Shown: in pieces, positions 9,304 to 16,957 of the stretch
How the letters are laid out: every line of letters begins with the position of its first letter
How positions within the stretch are numbered: the first letter of the stretch is position 1
Origin: an uncultured Collinsella sp.
Lineage (GTDB): Bacteria > Actinomycetota > Coriobacteriia > Coriobacteriales > Coriobacteriaceae
Assembly (NCBI GenBank): GCA_900541675.1
Contig: UQKU01000006.1
Span: forward strand, 29,892-93,891
DNA: 64,000 bases
Direction: 5' to 3'
Notes under the pieces: generated by a model
Seen by the model: the letters and a program-made list of their open reading frames with translations, nothing else
The model's database searches: none
Told to the model about the DNA's origin: nothing
Made by a program: the position numbers and the translations under genes

Positions 9304-9370
9304 AGTTGCGGTGAAATACGGACTAAACTGGCCCATCAACGGCCAAAACAGACCGTATTCCACCGCAACT
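9304..9370 (+). terminator. Nested hairpin between the M18 aminopeptidase and yaaA
   Basis: Outer arms 9304-9321 and 9353-9370 pair over 18 bases with one mismatch. Inside lies a second perfect hairpin, TGGCC-catcaac-GGCCA, framed by AAAC on both sides. TTCCTTTTTGG follows on the plus strand, so it probably ends aminopeptidase transcription just before the yaaA ribosome site. It lacks the core shared by the elements at 4.7 and 60.1 kb. Confidence 0.6.
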
Positions 9371-9393
9371 TCCTTTTTGGCAGAGGAGAGTCC

Positions 9394-10203
9394 ATGCTGC
9401 AGGTCATCATTTCGCCCGCCAAGCAGATGCGCGCGGCCCAAGATGCTTTTGAAGTCCTGGGCATCCCACCCTTTGTGCGCGAGACGGCTCGCCTCCACCG
9501 CGCACTGCTAGATATCGAGCGGAATGAAGGCGACGGCGGCCTGCAGGCGCTGTGGAACGTGAGCGACAAACTGCTGGGGTCTTGCCTCAACACCTTGCAC
9601 GAGTTCGGGCCCATCCTGAAAAACGGCGATCTCGACAATCCCGCACTCGCCCGTCACCTCTCCCCTGCCGTCATGTCCTATCACGGCATTCAATACCAAA
9701 GCATGGCACCCGAGGTGATGGATTCCGCGCAGCTCGCATGGCTGCAAGACCATCTGTGGATCCTCTCGGGACTCTACGGATGCGTGCGCCCCTTCCACGG
9801 CGTGTCGCCCTATCGGCTCGAAATGGGGGCGAAGCTCGCCGTCGACGATGCCCGAGACCTCTACGCATTTTGGGGCGACAAGCTCGCGCGAGCTATCGCC
9901 CCGGCAGGCTCAAACACCACGATCGTCAACCTCGCCAGCGTGGAGTATGCCAAAGCCGTTCTGCCCCACCTCGCGGGCGACGCCACGGCCGTCACATGCC
10001 TCTTTGGCGAGGGTATCCGCAACGGGAAGCCCATCCAACGGTCGACCGCCAGCAAAAAGGCGCGCGGCTCCATGGTGCGGTGGATGGCAGAAAACAAGCT
10101 CGAGGATGCAAGCGAACTTACCGCATTCAACATCGGCTATCGGCACATCCCCGAGCTTTCAGACAAAAACACCCTGGTTTTCATGAACGCGCAGGCACAA
10201 TAG
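9394..10203 (+). CDS. yaaA: Peroxide stress protein YaaA (UPF0246/DUF328)
   Basis: In Escherichia coli YaaA lowers intracellular free iron during hydrogen peroxide stress and binds DNA; the same role here is inferred by homology. The 269-residue protein has the family opening MLQVIISPAKQM and later IVNLASVEYAKAV and FGEGIRNGKPI. Start at ATG 9394 follows GAGGAGAG at good distance. It sits downstream of the aminopeptidase behind a hairpin, and convergent with a membrane-anchored protein gene. Confidence 0.85.
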   Translation: MLQVIISPAKQMRAAQDAFEVLGIPPFVRETARLHRALLDIERNEGDGGLQALWNVSDKLLGSCLNTLHEFGPILKNGDLDNPALARHLSPAVMSYHGIQYQSMAPEVMDSAQLAWLQDHLWILSGLYGCVRPFHGVSPYRLEMGAKLAVDDARDLYAFWGDKLARAIAPAGSNTTIVNLASVEYAKAVLPHLAGDATAVTCLFGEGIRNGKPIQRSTASKKARGSMVRWMAENKLEDASELTAFNIGYRHIPELSDKNTLVFMNAQAQ

Positions 10204-10226
10204 ACCCGCCGTTTCCAAACACCCCG

Positions 10227-10748
10227 TTACTCCGCCAAGCCATCGGCCTTTGCAATCCCGTTTGTCGAGCCGTCCCTATAGGTAATCTTGACATGCTCCA
10301 CTTCGGACACCGCAACACCCGACGGGGGCTCCAGGCGCCATTCCGTCAGCGCGATATCCATCGTCGTGGGCACATCTCCTTGATCTTTGAGCTTCACCGT
10401 GAGCGTTTTGAGCGTCGCGTCAAACGTCACGCGTTCGATTTCTTCACCTGGAATGGACCCACCACTCAGCTGCAACTGCACAAACTCATCGCGCGGGTAC
10501 CAATAATCGCCCGGAACGGCGAGCGTATTGGCATTACCGCCAGTGCTCTTCACCGTCATGGTCGGCAGGCTATCATCAGCCTCGAACTCCCAGGCAGCGC
10601 CGCCGCGACCGCCAAACGTCCAAATACAAAAGGCAATCACCAGCACGGCAAGCACCGCAAAACCAATCGCGACAAGGCCATGGTGCGCGCGGCTCTCCTC
10701 TGCCGATACATCCCATTGCGTCTCTCGATATAGATGCTTGTCTTCCAT
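10227..10748 (-). CDS. Membrane-anchored protein of unknown function
   Basis: A 173-residue protein that I cannot assign. About 27 cytosolic residues (MEDKHLYRETQWDVSAEES) precede one membrane segment at roughly residues 28-50 (LVAIGFAVLAVLVIAFCIW). The remaining 120 residues are predicted outside the cell and look beta-rich, with several short repeats of charged strands such as IERVTFDATLKTLTVKLKDQ. GGGGAGG lies just ahead of ATG 10748. It is divergent from thiC and convergent with yaaA. A surface or sensor role is possible but not shown. Confidence 0.65.
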   Translation of the reverse strand: MEDKHLYRETQWDVSAEESRAHHGLVAIGFAVLAVLVIAFCIWTFGGRGGAAWEFEADDSLPTMTVKSTGGNANTLAVPGDYWYPRDEFVQLQLSGGSIPGEEIERVTFDATLKTLTVKLKDQGDVPTTMDIALTEWRLEPPSGVAVSEVEHVKITYRDGSTNGIAKADGLAE

Positions 10749-10819
10749 GTACGCCTCCCCACAGGCACGCTTGTTAGGCCAATCGTACCCATTCGAGCTA
10801 TACTTGAGCCCACCACATA

Positions 10820-10911
10820 AACGGGGAGCTTGCAGGACAAGACGGCAGGCTGAGACTGGGCGCGCCCGCCCTGACCCGCAAACCTGATATGGGTAATGCC
10901 AACGAAGGGAG
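10820..10911 (+). promoter_or_regulatory. TPP riboswitch (THI element)
   Basis: Matches the thiamine pyrophosphate aptamer: ACGGGGAGC at 10821, GGCTGAGACTGGG near 10848, GACCC, then AACCTGATATGGGTAATGCC and AACGAAGGGA. Its last strand, GAAGGGAG, is also the ribosome site of thiC. The most direct reading is control of translation start: TPP binding hides the site. Known for thiC in many bacteria. Confidence 0.93.
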
Positions 10912-10919
10912 CCGTGCCA

Positions 10920-12254
10920 ATGAGCACACAGACCGAGCCCAAGCTCGTCACGCAAATCGACTTCGCCCGCGCCGGACAAATCACGCCGCAGATGAAAGAA
11001 GTCGCCGAGCGCGAGCATCGCGACCCCGAGTACATCCGCGAGCGCGTGGCAGACGGCCGCATCGCCATCCCCGCCAACATCGTGCACATCAAAAAGGGCA
11101 TGCGCGCCTTTGGTGTCGGCGAGGGTCTGTCCACCAAGGTCAACGTCAACCTGGGCATCTCGGGCGACAAGGCCGATGCCGCCGAGGAATGGAAGAAGGT
11201 CAAGATTGCCGAGGACTTTGGCGCCGACGCCATCATGGACCTCTCCAACTCGGGCAAGACGCGCCAGTTCCGCCAGCAGCTCATCGACGAGACGCCGCTC
11301 ATGGTGGGCACCGTCCCCATGTATGACGCCATCGGCTATATGGAAAAGCCGCTGGTCAAGCTCACCAAGGACGACCTGCTCGAGGTCGTGCGCGCGCATG
11401 CCGAGGACGGTGTGGACTTTATGACCATCCACTGCGGCATCAACAAGTCGGTCATCAAGACCTTCAAGGAGACCGGCCGTCTTATGAACATCGTCAGCCG
11501 CGGCGGCTCGCTGCTGTTTGGCTGGATGGAAGTCACTGGCAATGAGAACCCCTTCTACGAGTTCTACGACGAGGTGCTCGAGATCTGCCACGAGTACGAC
11601 GTGACGATTTCGCTCGGCGACTCCTGCCGCCCGGGCTGCCTCTACGACTCCAATGACGCCACCGAGACCGCCGAGATGATCGAGCTGGGCAAGCTGTGCA
11701 AGCGCGCCTGGGCCGCCGGCGTCCAGGTTATGGTCGAGGGTCCGGGCCACATGGCGCTCGACGAGATCGCCGCCAATATGAAGCTGCAGAAGCGTCTGTG
11801 CCACAACGCCCCGTTCTATGTGCTCGGGCCGCTGGTGACCGATATCGGCGTGGGTTACGACCACATCACCGCAGCCATCGGCGGCGCTATCTCCGCCAGC
11901 TCCGGCGCCGACTTCCTGTGCTACGTGACGCCGGCCGAGCACCTATGCCTGCCTAACGCCCAGGATGTGCTCGACGGCCTCGTGGCCACCAAGATCGCCG
12001 CACACGCCGCCGACATCGCCAAGAAGGTGCCCCACGCCCGCGACATGGACGACAAGATGGGCCAGGCACGCCGCAAGCTCGACTGGGACGCCATGTGGAA
12101 GTGCGCGCTCGACCCGGTTACGGGCAAGAAGCGCTACGAGGAATCCCCCGCCGCCACCGAGGGCACCTGCACCATGTGTGGCAAGATGTGCGCCGTCCGC
12201 ACCGTCAACAAGGTGTTCGAGGGTACGACGATCGATCTCGGCATGGAGGACTAA
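10920..12254 (+). CDS. thiC: Phosphomethylpyrimidine synthase ThiC
   Basis: Radical-SAM enzyme that rearranges aminoimidazole ribotide into hydroxymethylpyrimidine phosphate for thiamine. At 444 residues it is the shorter ThiC form. The core includes GDSCRPGCLYDS and VEGPGHMALDEI. The C-terminal cluster motif reads CTMCGKMC, i.e. CX2CX3C, one residue shorter between the last two cysteines than the CX2CX4C of the E. coli enzyme; I think short ThiCs commonly look like this. I start at ATG 10920, placed 9 bases after GGGAG; an in-frame ATG at 10896 falls inside the riboswitch. Confidence 0.94.
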   Translation: MSTQTEPKLVTQIDFARAGQITPQMKEVAEREHRDPEYIRERVADGRIAIPANIVHIKKGMRAFGVGEGLSTKVNVNLGISGDKADAAEEWKKVKIAEDFGADAIMDLSNSGKTRQFRQQLIDETPLMVGTVPMYDAIGYMEKPLVKLTKDDLLEVVRAHAEDGVDFMTIHCGINKSVIKTFKETGRLMNIVSRGGSLLFGWMEVTGNENPFYEFYDEVLEICHEYDVTISLGDSCRPGCLYDSNDATETAEMIELGKLCKRAWAAGVQVMVEGPGHMALDEIAANMKLQKRLCHNAPFYVLGPLVTDIGVGYDHITAAIGGAISASSGADFLCYVTPAEHLCLPNAQDVLDGLVATKIAAHAADIAKKVPHARDMDDKMGQARRKLDWDAMWKCALDPVTGKKRYEESPAATEGTCTMCGKMCAVRTVNKVFEGTTIDLGMED

Positions 12255-12345
12255 CTCGTCACCGGAGCCACAAACGGCCACAAGGTGTTCGTCAATTGTT
12301 GACATGTGAACATTTTCTTACATTTACGTAAAGATTGCACCGCCC

Positions 12346-12375
12346 GCCCGGGATCGGCATACAGCCGGCCCGGGC
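12346..12375 (+). terminator. Hairpin between thiC and thiD
   Basis: GCCCGGG pairs with CCCGGGC around an inner CGGC-ataca-GCCG stem. It is followed by AACTT and then a TATAAT box at 12381-12386, so the hairpin may end thiC transcripts just before a promoter for thiD. No good -35 box was found for that promoter. Confidence 0.4.
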
Positions 12376-12431
12376 AACTTTATAATGCAGACAGAAGACC
12401 CATTTGAATCCGACCGATCAAGGGAGCGAAC

Positions 12432-13262
12432 ATGGATCGCAGTAAGGTACCCGCCGTTCTATCCATCGCAGGATCCGATTCCAGCGGTGGTGCCGGCATT
12501 CAGGCCGACATCAAGACCATCACGGCGCACCGCCTGTATGCCGAGACGGCCATCACAGCCATCACCGCACAAAACACGCTCGGCGTCACCGCCGTGCAGA
12601 ATATCTCCCCGGACATTGTCGCGGCGCAGATCGATGCCGTTTTTGACGATATTCGACCCAGCGCCGTCAAGATCGGCATGGTCTCCTCTGCCGAGATTAT
12701 CGAGGTTATCGCCGACCGCCTGAGTGCCTGGGACGCACAAAATATCGTCGTCGACCCCGTCATGGTCGCCACCTCGGGCGCTCGCCTGATCGCAGAGGAC
12801 GCCGCCGAAGCGCTTACCCGTCGCCTGTTCCCACTGGCGACCGTCATCACGCCCAATATTCCCGAGGCCATGGCACTGCTCGATTACGAGGTCGATTCCG
12901 AGCGCACGCAGCAAAATGCCGCCATGCTCCTCACCCGCCGCTTTGGCTGCGCGTCCCTCGTTAAGGGCGGGCATTTTGTCAACGAAGCCAACGATGTGCT
13001 AGCAGAGCCCGCGCCGCTCGATGACGAGGGCAACCATCTGGGCGATCCGCTCACCACGTGGTTCCGTCACAAGCGTATCGACACCAATAACACGCACGGC
13101 ACCGGCTGTACGCTTTCGTCCGCCATCGCCTGCGCGCTGGCCCAGGGCATGGATCTTGCCGATGCCGTCAACGCCGGCAAGGCCTACCTAACGGGCGCTC
13201 TCGCCGCCGGCTTTGACATGGGCAGAGGTTCCGGCCCCGTCAATCACATGTGGCAATATTAA
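12432..13262 (+). CDS. thiD: Hydroxymethylpyrimidine/phosphomethylpyrimidine kinase
   Basis: Phosphorylates HMP and HMP-P to HMP-PP, the pyrimidine half of thiamine, using the ThiC product. The 276-residue ribokinase-fold protein starts with the typical SIAGSDSSGGAGIQADIKT (residues 10-28) and has the anion-hole/catalytic region NNTHGTGCTLSSAIA near residue 220. ATG 12432 follows AGGGAGC. It lies 177 bases after thiC with its own possible promoter. The thiazole genes and thiE are not in the window. Confidence 0.93.
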   Translation: MDRSKVPAVLSIAGSDSSGGAGIQADIKTITAHRLYAETAITAITAQNTLGVTAVQNISPDIVAAQIDAVFDDIRPSAVKIGMVSSAEIIEVIADRLSAWDAQNIVVDPVMVATSGARLIAEDAAEALTRRLFPLATVITPNIPEAMALLDYEVDSERTQQNAAMLLTRRFGCASLVKGGHFVNEANDVLAEPAPLDDEGNHLGDPLTTWFRHKRIDTNNTHGTGCTLSSAIACALAQGMDLADAVNAGKAYLTGALAAGFDMGRGSGPVNHMWQY

Positions 13263-13276
13263 GATTCGCAGCCCAA

Positions 13277-13313
13277 AACCACCGCAAAGGGGACAGGCAC
13301 CTTTGCGGTGGTT
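13277..13313 (+). terminator. Hairpin after thiD
   Basis: A 14-bp stem, core CCACCGCAAAGG, with a 9-base loop GGACAGGCA, 15 bases past the thiD stop. No strong T-run follows. A partial second copy of its left side, CCACCGCAAGGGGA, occurs in the same orientation at 13557-13570, on the far side of the repeat array. Confidence 0.6.
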
Positions 13314-13322
13314 CCCACAAAC

Positions 13323-13541
13323 ATCTCGATCCGTAACAGTTAGAGTCCATTTCTCGGCCCACCTGTTACAAATCGAGACATTCAAATTCCGCTAAGAAGA
13401 TAATCTCGATCTGTAACAGTAACTCGGCAAAATCGACCCTAAATGTTACAGATCGAGACAAACGACCGATATCGACCTAAATAATCTCAATCTGTAACAT
13501 CTAGCCCGTTTTCGGCCTTACAGCTGTTACAGATCAAGACA
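13323..13541. repeat. Array of six 17-nt repeats in alternating orientation with unique spacers
   Basis: Consensus RTCTCGATCTGTAACAK. The 15-nt cores begin at 13324, 13364, 13404, 13444, 13485 and 13525, so the period is 40-41 bases. Orientations alternate plus, minus, plus, minus, plus, minus. The five intervals between cores are 25, 25, 25, 26 and 25 bases and do not resemble each other. Each plus-minus pair can fold into a stem of up to 15 bp with a 25-base loop; the middle pair is perfect and the outer two have two mismatches each. It occupies the gap between the convergent thiD and GDSL hydrolase genes. Unlike a CRISPR, neighbouring repeats are inverted, and no cas genes are present. Confidence 0.9.
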
Positions 13542-13594
13542 AACCAACGAAACAAGCCACCGCAAGGGGAACTTTTGTACTGCTTTGGGTCGCG

Positions 13595-14254
13595 CTACGC
13601 TCCGAGCATCTCTTTGAGCTTGGCCGCCACGGCGTGGCCCAAGCTCTCATGGCTTTCGGGCATCATGTGCAGATAATCGATATCGCCCGGCTCGGCAAAA
13701 TCAGCGGCATTCAAAAAGTCGCAGCCAAACTGCTTAGCAGCATACGCATAGTATTCGGCAAAATGCTCCGAGGCCTCGACGGAGCGCTCGTCAAAGTCGG
13801 TCATGTACACATCGGCGATCTGCGGTTTAATCTTGATAGGCGCCATCAGCAGAATACGCGGGCAGGGCGCGGCTTCGGTCCAGGGAAACGCGCGGACGGT
13901 GCGAATCAGCGCCATGGCACCGTCAGCGATATCGGCAGCCCCCACGTTAAAGACCGTCTTGCAGTCGTTGGTGCCCAGCATAATCACGATGGCATCCAGC
14001 GGCTTATGAGCCTCGAGCAGCATCGGCAACGCTCGGATGCCGTTGAGATTAGTGTCCAGATGGCACATGTCGTCACGCACCGTCGTGCGGCCGTTGAGGC
14101 CTTCCTCAATCACGTGCCAGCCCTCGCCCAGGTCGCGCTGGGCCACGCCGCACCAGCGCACATCGTGCGCATAGCGTACCGCGGTGCCGTCGCGCATGCC
14201 CGCCGGATCATAGCCGTAGGTATTGCTGTCGCCAAAGCACAGAACGTTTTTCAT
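13595..14254 (-). CDS. SGNH/GDSL-type hydrolase
   Basis: Esterase or acyl hydrolase of the SGNH fold, probably cytosolic since no signal peptide is seen. The 219-residue protein starts MKNVLCFGDSNTYGYDP (block I with nucleophile Ser in GDSNT), and has GLNGRTT (block II), MLGTNDCK (block III) and YLHMMPESHESLG near the C-terminus (block V His). Similar proteins are annotated as arylesterases; the substrate is unknown. ATG 14254 follows AAGGAAGGG. Convergent with thiD across the repeat array. Confidence 0.85.
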   Translation of the reverse strand: MKNVLCFGDSNTYGYDPAGMRDGTAVRYAHDVRWCGVAQRDLGEGWHVIEEGLNGRTTVRDDMCHLDTNLNGIRALPMLLEAHKPLDAIVIMLGTNDCKTVFNVGAADIADGAMALIRTVRAFPWTEAAPCPRILLMAPIKIKPQIADVYMTDFDERSVEASEHFAEYYAYAAKQFGCDFLNAADFAEPGDIDYLHMMPESHESLGHAVAAKLKEMLGA

Positions 14255-14274
14255 CGTAAGCCCTTCCTTTAGTG

Positions 14275-14302
14275 AAAAGCCGACGGGAGCAGCCCCGTCG
14301 GC
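14275..14302 (-). terminator. Terminator after the PARG-like gene
   Basis: Minus-strand GCCGACGGG-gctgct-CCCGTCGGC followed by TTTTCAC, 27 bases beyond the stop of the gene upstream. Confidence 0.75.
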
Positions 14303-14328
14303 TCGGCATGTCGCATCACGCGCACCGT

Positions 14329-15459
14329 TTACAAGTATTTGCGCCAATCGTCCTCGTCCTCATCGTCCTCGGCGGCAGCCTGGGCCTGCTCGGCGGCGCG
14401 AGCAGCCGCAGCGCGTGCGGCAACCTGGGCATAGGACTCCTCGTTACGCTCGGGGAAGTTTGCCAGCACGTGCTCGAACTTGGCAAAATCCTCGTCCCAA
14501 CGCGTAGAAGGCACGGCAAAGAAGAGCTGCTTGACCTTAAAGTCGCCCGACGCGAGCTCCTTGCGGAAGAGCTCGGCCACGGCCTCGGCGTCAAAGCCGT
14601 TGTTGTCGCAGCCCCAAGCACCCAGCACGAGCTTCTCGCGACCCAGCTCGTCGCAGATGGCAAGCACAAAGCGGATGCGGTCGCGCAGAGCGTCAAGCAA
14701 GGCATCGTCGCTCACGCGGTACTCCTGGCGAGCACGCTTGGCGTTGGGTGTAGCGGCGACGATTACGTCGGCATAGGCGTGCACGTGGTTGCGGTCGAAA
14801 CGCACCGCGGGCACCACCAGCGCACGGTTGCGGTACAGCTCGCAGTTGATGTTGCGGCGACGGTTCTCGCCGTACCACTTACGCTGCTTGTCGAGCACGT
14901 TGTACAGGTACGAATCGGCGCACAGCGTGGCCTCCTGTCCCAGATAGCCCTGGATGTAGCCGCCACCCGGATTGGTGAACGAGGCAAAAGCGAGCACAGC
15001 CATGTCGCAGAACTGCGCATAGCCGCGGCCGTTATCGAGGATTGCCTGCGTGGCGGAGACATCAAGTACGGTGACCTCGGGCAGGACCGGAGCAGCCTCC
15101 TCCGCGGGCGCGGACTCAGCCTCCGTGGCCTCCTCTGCGGGTGAAGGCTCGGCCGTAACCTCGGTCTCGGCGGACGCAACCTCAGCGGTCTCGACCTCGG
15201 CGGCCTCAGACTCCTCAGCAACCTGTTCCTCGGCAGCGTCGGCCGCTTGGGCCTTGGCCTTCATCGCCGCGACAAAGCCGGCAGGCATACCGTCGAACTC
15301 GCGCACGCCGGCAAGCGAGCGCTCGATATCCTTGGCGCACGCTTCGGACACAGTCGCCACGTGACGCTCGGCGGCCTTGGCACGGGCCTCGCGCTTGGGA
15401 TTGGACTGTCCCGCGCGATTGGGCCTGCGGTTACGGTTCCTGTTGTCAACGTCTGCCAT
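14329..15459 (-). CDS. PARG-like macrodomain protein (TIGR02452/DUF2263-type)
   Basis: Related to microbial poly(ADP-ribose) glycohydrolases, which remove ADP-ribose chains. The 376-residue protein has a basic N-terminus (residues 1-35), a helical segment, and an Ala/Glu-rich low-complexity stretch at about 72-127. The macrodomain follows, with FTNPGGG at 162-167 and QEA at 175-177. The family loop is GGGX6-8QEE; here the spacing fits (7 residues) but the second Glu, the catalytic one in studied enzymes, is Ala. It may therefore bind ADP-ribose without cutting it. It could also use another residue. The C-terminus is another Ala/Glu-rich tail. It has its own terminator. Confidence 0.75.
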   Translation of the reverse strand: MADVDNRNRNRRPNRAGQSNPKREARAKAAERHVATVSEACAKDIERSLAGVREFDGMPAGFVAAMKAKAQAADAAEEQVAEESEAAEVETAEVASAETEVTAEPSPAEEATEAESAPAEEAAPVLPEVTVLDVSATQAILDNGRGYAQFCDMAVLAFASFTNPGGGYIQGYLGQEATLCADSYLYNVLDKQRKWYGENRRRNINCELYRNRALVVPAVRFDRNHVHAYADVIVAATPNAKRARQEYRVSDDALLDALRDRIRFVLAICDELGREKLVLGAWGCDNNGFDAEAVAELFRKELASGDFKVKQLFFAVPSTRWDEDFAKFEHVLANFPERNEESYAQVAARAAAARAAEQAQAAAEDDEDEDDWRKYL

Positions 15460-15524
15460 AAGTGGTCACCTTTCTCGGTCTCTGCCGCTATCGGCTTTTC
15501 CATCCATGATACCCCGCCACGCAC

Positions 15525-15550
15525 AAAAAAGACGGCCCCGAAGGACCGCC
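15525..15550 (-). terminator. Terminator with UUCG loop after the Bax-inhibitor-1 gene
   Basis: Minus-strand GGCGGTCC-TTCG-GGGCCGTC (8 pairs, two G-T) followed by TTTTTT. A strong intrinsic terminator 45 bases past the stop. Confidence 0.85.
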
Positions 15551-15595
15551 TTCCGCATCGATTTACACGTGCGCAAGCACCGCTGCAATTTGGCA

Positions 15596-16291
15596 CTAGT
15601 CGCGACGACCAAGGATGTTCAGGATGCGCAGGAACACGTTGATGATGTCCACGAACAGGTTGGATGCCATGAGTACGGCGTTGGGCAGCGTGGGCGGCAC
15701 CGTCGTGGCCACATAGGTGTCGTAGCCAATAAAGCCGGCGAACACCACGATCACGATCAGGTCGGTGATGGACTGCGAGACGCCCATAAACATCAGCACG
15801 ATCTCGACCAGAATCGTGGCAAGCAGGATGCCAAAACCAATGCCGTACACACGCTGGAAGAACTTGGGGAAGGTCACGCCCAGCGCACCAAAGACAAAGG
15901 TGATGGCGGCCGTGGCGATAAAGGCAGTGTTGATGGTGGGCAGGTCGTAATTGGCAAGGCCAAACGACGCGGTCAGGCCAAAGGTACTCGCAAAGATTAC
16001 GTAGCCCACAAGGGACAGACCCACAGACTGCTTGCCCGCGGCGGCCGACATCATGACCATGCCGACGATGGTCAAAATAAACGAGCCAAAGACCAGCGGC
16101 AAGGCGGCGCCGCTCATCATCATGCGCGCAAACGACATGGTGCTCGTAAAGTAAGCACCGGCGCCCATGGCGCAAAAGCCCAAAAAGATCAGGGCAGACA
16201 TGACAAGGTTGTACGCGCGCGGCGACATCTCCTTGGCACGGCTTGCGCCGGTCTCAATGGGGCCGTTCTGATAACCCTGGATATCGTTCAT
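15596..16291 (-). CDS. Bax inhibitor-1 / YccA family membrane protein
   Basis: Seven-segment integral membrane protein of the BI-1 family; bacterial members such as YetJ are pH-gated calcium leak channels and YccA modulates FtsH. The 231-residue product has a cytosolic N-terminus of about 27 residues, then hydrophobic segments throughout. The C-terminal SNLFVDIINVFLRILNILG is the family signature, as are the aspartates in VFAGFIGYDTYVA. AAAGGA precedes ATG 16291. Flanked by its own strong terminator, so monocistronic. Confidence 0.88.
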   Translation of the reverse strand: MNDIQGYQNGPIETGASRAKEMSPRAYNLVMSALIFLGFCAMGAGAYFTSTMSFARMMMSGAALPLVFGSFILTIVGMVMMSAAAGKQSVGLSLVGYVIFASTFGLTASFGLANYDLPTINTAFIATAAITFVFGALGVTFPKFFQRVYGIGFGILLATILVEIVLMFMGVSQSITDLIVIVVFAGFIGYDTYVATTVPPTLPNAVLMASNLFVDIINVFLRILNILGRRD

Positions 16292-16370
16292 AATATCGTC
16301 CTTTCAAAAGCGCCGCGACAGCGCCGTAGGTGACAAGATTCCTGCCATTGTACCCGAATGCCGCGCGCTC

Positions 16371-16709
16371 TTACCTGCGGCGCCCACTCTCGAGCGTACG
16401 GTCGAATGCCCACACCCACCAACGCATCAGATGGGCCTGCGAGCCATCCGGTCGCTCGCGCGCCTGTTCTTCCAGATACAGTTCGGTCGCATGCCCACCA
16501 AAACGAACCTTATAAGTCGCCGTACGAATGCCGTGAACCGTCAGGCCAAAACCGGTGGACGAGACAATCTCGTCAATCGTAAAGCAGCGACCGTCGACCC
16601 AGCAGACGGTAACCGGCACGACTTGTCCGCCCGCGAGGATGCGGGCCACGACGTCCACATACTGCTTGTGCACGCGTCGAGTTTTACCATCTGTCTGTCG
16701 ATATTCCAT
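16371..16709 (-). CDS. Small conserved-looking protein of unknown function
   Basis: A 112-residue protein I cannot name. It has a basic opening (MEYRQTDGKTRRVHKQ), then beta-rich segments such as VVPVTVCWVDGRCFTIDEI and YKVRFGGHATELYLEEQ, and ends with RWWVWAFDRT and an Arg cluster. It resembles small Trp/Arg-rich DUF6504-like proteins, but this is a guess. The ATG at 16709 has AGGAGG only one base ahead, while a promoter-like pair (TTTACA, 18 bases, GATAAT) at 16717-16746 would start the transcript at about 16710. Translation may thus be leaderless. An alternative ATG lies at 16730, without a ribosome site. Confidence 0.6.
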   Translation of the reverse strand: MEYRQTDGKTRRVHKQYVDVVARILAGGQVVPVTVCWVDGRCFTIDEIVSSTGFGLTVHGIRTATYKVRFGGHATELYLEEQARERPDGSQAHLMRWWVWAFDRTLESGRRR

Positions 16710-16716
16710 GCCTCCT

Positions 16717-16746
16717 ATTATCGAACGCATGTTTGCACATTGTAAA
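16717..16746 (-). promoter_or_regulatory. Candidate promoter placing the transcript start at the start codon
   Basis: Minus-strand TTTACA (16741-16746), 18-base spacer, GATAAT (16717-16722). The usual 6-8 base distance from -10 to start gives a transcript starting near 16709-16711, at the ATG itself. Confidence 0.4.
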
Positions 16747-16957
16747 GCGAACAGGCTGTGGTTTTGGGATGTTGGGGCGCGCACGTGTCCTCATGGCGTG
16801 CTAGCAAAAAGAACACCCGCGGTCAACAGGGCAAATATTCAATGTTAGTGCCAAAAAATTCACTTCTCCCATCAGAACTCGGTAAAGAAACCCGCAGGAG
16901 GTGATACGATTTATCATGTTTTTGTAACGTGCCTGCAAACTTCGAGAAAGCCCATAT

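Noticed and set aside
12159..12200. Defective iron-sulfur motif in ThiC (CX2CX3C)
   Set aside because: It differs from the E. coli spacing, but the rest of the enzyme is intact and short ThiC proteins probably share this form, so it is not taken as a defect.
13323..13541. CRISPR array
   Set aside because: Repeat spacing is regular, but neighbouring repeats are inverted relative to each other, the repeat is only 17 nt, and no cas genes are in the window.
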